From contig CBDDLT010000016.1 in assembly GCA_965230755.1 (NCBI GenBank), positions 62,001 to 126,000 on the forward strand: a stretch of 64,000 nt of DNA, in the 5' to 3' direction. The notes beneath the pieces are model-generated. The model worked only from the letters and a program-made list of their open reading frames with translations, did no database searches and had not been told where the DNA came from. Shown one piece after another: positions 63,311-64,000 of this stretch. Source of the stretch: DATFJT01 sp965230755. Lineage in GTDB: Bacteria > Bacteroidota > Bacteroidia > Chitinophagales > Saprospiraceae. The position numbers and the translations under genes are program-made. Position 1 is the stretch's first letter; each line of letters opens with the position of its first letter.

Positions 63311-63757
63311 CCCCACAATCTCCCCATATTCATACCCCTTACTCATACAAAATTTGATCACCTTATTTCGACGCACATATTCCTTTTCATCGCTCCATTG
63401 ATCATTTTTCCTCTCAATCCAATCCCTTAAATTTTGCGTATATATCTCCTCATCGATTTCATTCAAAGCTATTTTTATGATGTTCTGACTAACTCCTTTG
63501 AGTTTTAACTCCTTAATGATTTTAATTCTACCCCACTTTTTTTGATTGACTTTACTTCGAACAAACAATTCGGCAAACCTGGTTTCATTCAAATAATTCT
63601 CCTCTATGAGTTCTACGATAAACTCAGGTATCCAGTCTTCAGGTATGGCAATTTTCTTTAAGCGATTTTCCACTTCAAGATGAGAGCGCTCTTGATATGC
63701 ACAAAATTTTCGAATCAAAATTCTTGCCTCATCCCGTGTGACCCAGAAGTTATTCAT
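63281..63757 (-). CDS. recX: RecX regulatory protein, C-terminus extended into a REP-like element
   Basis: This 158-residue protein has the RecX three-helix repeats: LIRKFCAYQERSHLEVENRLKK (typical AxxxLxxRxxSxxElxxKL-type unit), then LIEENYLNETRFAELFVRSK and KWGRIKIIKELKLKGVSQ, the middle repeat with the family's DxxRFAxxFV and GxxRIxxELxxKGI patterns. RecX modulates RecA filaments. The final residues GFGYAQPDQ are encoded by a REP-like element, so the original stop codon was probably lost or replaced. No recA is in the window. Confidence 0.9.
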   Translation of the reverse strand: MNNFWVTRDEARILIRKFCAYQERSHLEVENRLKKIAIPEDWIPEFIVELIEENYLNETRFAELFVRSKVNQKKWGRIKIIKELKLKGVSQNIIKIALNEIDEEIYTQNLRDWIERKNDQWSDEKEYVRRNKVIKFCMSKGYEYGEIVGGFGYAQPDQ

Positions 63758-63892
63758 AGTCTTACCATATATACAATTGCAAATTAAGAAATCATTAAAT
63801 TGAATCTATCATATTCAAGAATTGATTCATTTTCTTGATTTTCGAATCGTTCATCATTCATTATTTAATCTTTTAAAAAAACTATATTCTTT

Positions 63893-64000
63893 ATGGAATG
63901 GTTAGATCCACAGTATTTGGCTTCTTTAGCACAGACGTACGCACCAAAAGTTTTAGGTGCTATTCTCACTCTTATTATCGGTTTCTGGGTAGCGGGGATG
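63893..64000 (+). CDS. N-terminus of a small-conductance mechanosensitive (MscS-type) channel (partial, runs off right edge)
   Basis: Thirty-six residues are visible from the ATG at 63893: MEWLDPQYLASLAQTYAPKV followed by LGAILTLIIGFWVAGM. The short polar lead and first membrane helix with an ending GFWVA are typical of MscS-family N-termini in Bacteroidota, which read about PKxLxAxLxLIIGFWxxx. The pore-lining helix lies outside the window, so the call is tentative. Confidence 0.6.
   Translation, partial: MEWLDPQYLASLAQTYAPKVLGAILTLIIGFWVAGM

Overview
The window looks like a chromosomal segment of a member of the Bacteroidota, probably a marine or environmental Saprospiria/Cytophagia-like bacterium. 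The evidence is an AT-rich genome, one protein with a T9SS type A sorting tail, SprB-like repeats, LytTR regulators, a sigma/FecR/STN module, a TonB-dependent receptor with a carboxypeptidase-regulatory-like N-terminus, an ABC permease fused to an M1 peptidase, and -7 boxes of the TAnnTTTG type. No tRNA, rRNA, CRISPR array or intact transposase was seen.

Layout. 0-6.3 kb (minus): an H-NOX nitric oxide sensor, a soluble hybrid histidine kinase and a LytTR regulator, followed by a nucleotide-sugar dehydrogenase and a TolC-like outer membrane protein that runs off the left edge. 6.7-8.3 kb (plus): an orphan PycTM-like membrane protein and a potassium-channel-like protein. 8.3-16.3 kb (plus): an RND efflux operon whose outer membrane factor carries a fused ABC substrate-binding-like domain, then a FadL-like porin. 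16.4-20.1 kb: a lipoprotein joining a metallophosphoesterase, a kinase-like middle and an Omp85-like barrel. 20.2-21.5 kb (minus): SDR, Lacal_2735-type and SRPBCC proteins.

21.7-41.1 kb is an accessory island of giant secreted proteins on the minus strand. Two of them share exact 309-bp tandem repeats (5 and 3 copies) and a roughly 110-residue C-terminal domain. A short cysteine-rich tail occurs at four places, one without any gene body. A 3' module (AGTTTACGT plus hairpin) occurs four times. The island also holds decayed material: a TPR/LuxR regulator split at an in-frame T TTT TTA heptamer, a sensor kinase truncated just before its phospho-acceptor histidine, and a surface protein whose tail is out of frame by one base. 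A divergent propeller-type sensor kinase and LytTR regulator (41.4-45.2 kb) flank the island and are candidate controllers of it.

45.2-50.2 kb: an ABC permease/M1 peptidase and its ATPase, then dodecin. 50.3-53.6 kb: isoleucyl-tRNA synthetase. 53.8-62.8 kb: a MacB-like ABC pair whose permease carries a very His-rich, internally duplicated loop, a TonB-dependent receptor, a sigma/FecR/STN-repeat module and a DUF3299-like protein; together these suggest metal (probably zinc) handling. 62.8-64 kb: a GlsB/YeaQ-type protein, RecX whose C-terminus reads into a REP-like element, and the start of an MscS-type channel.
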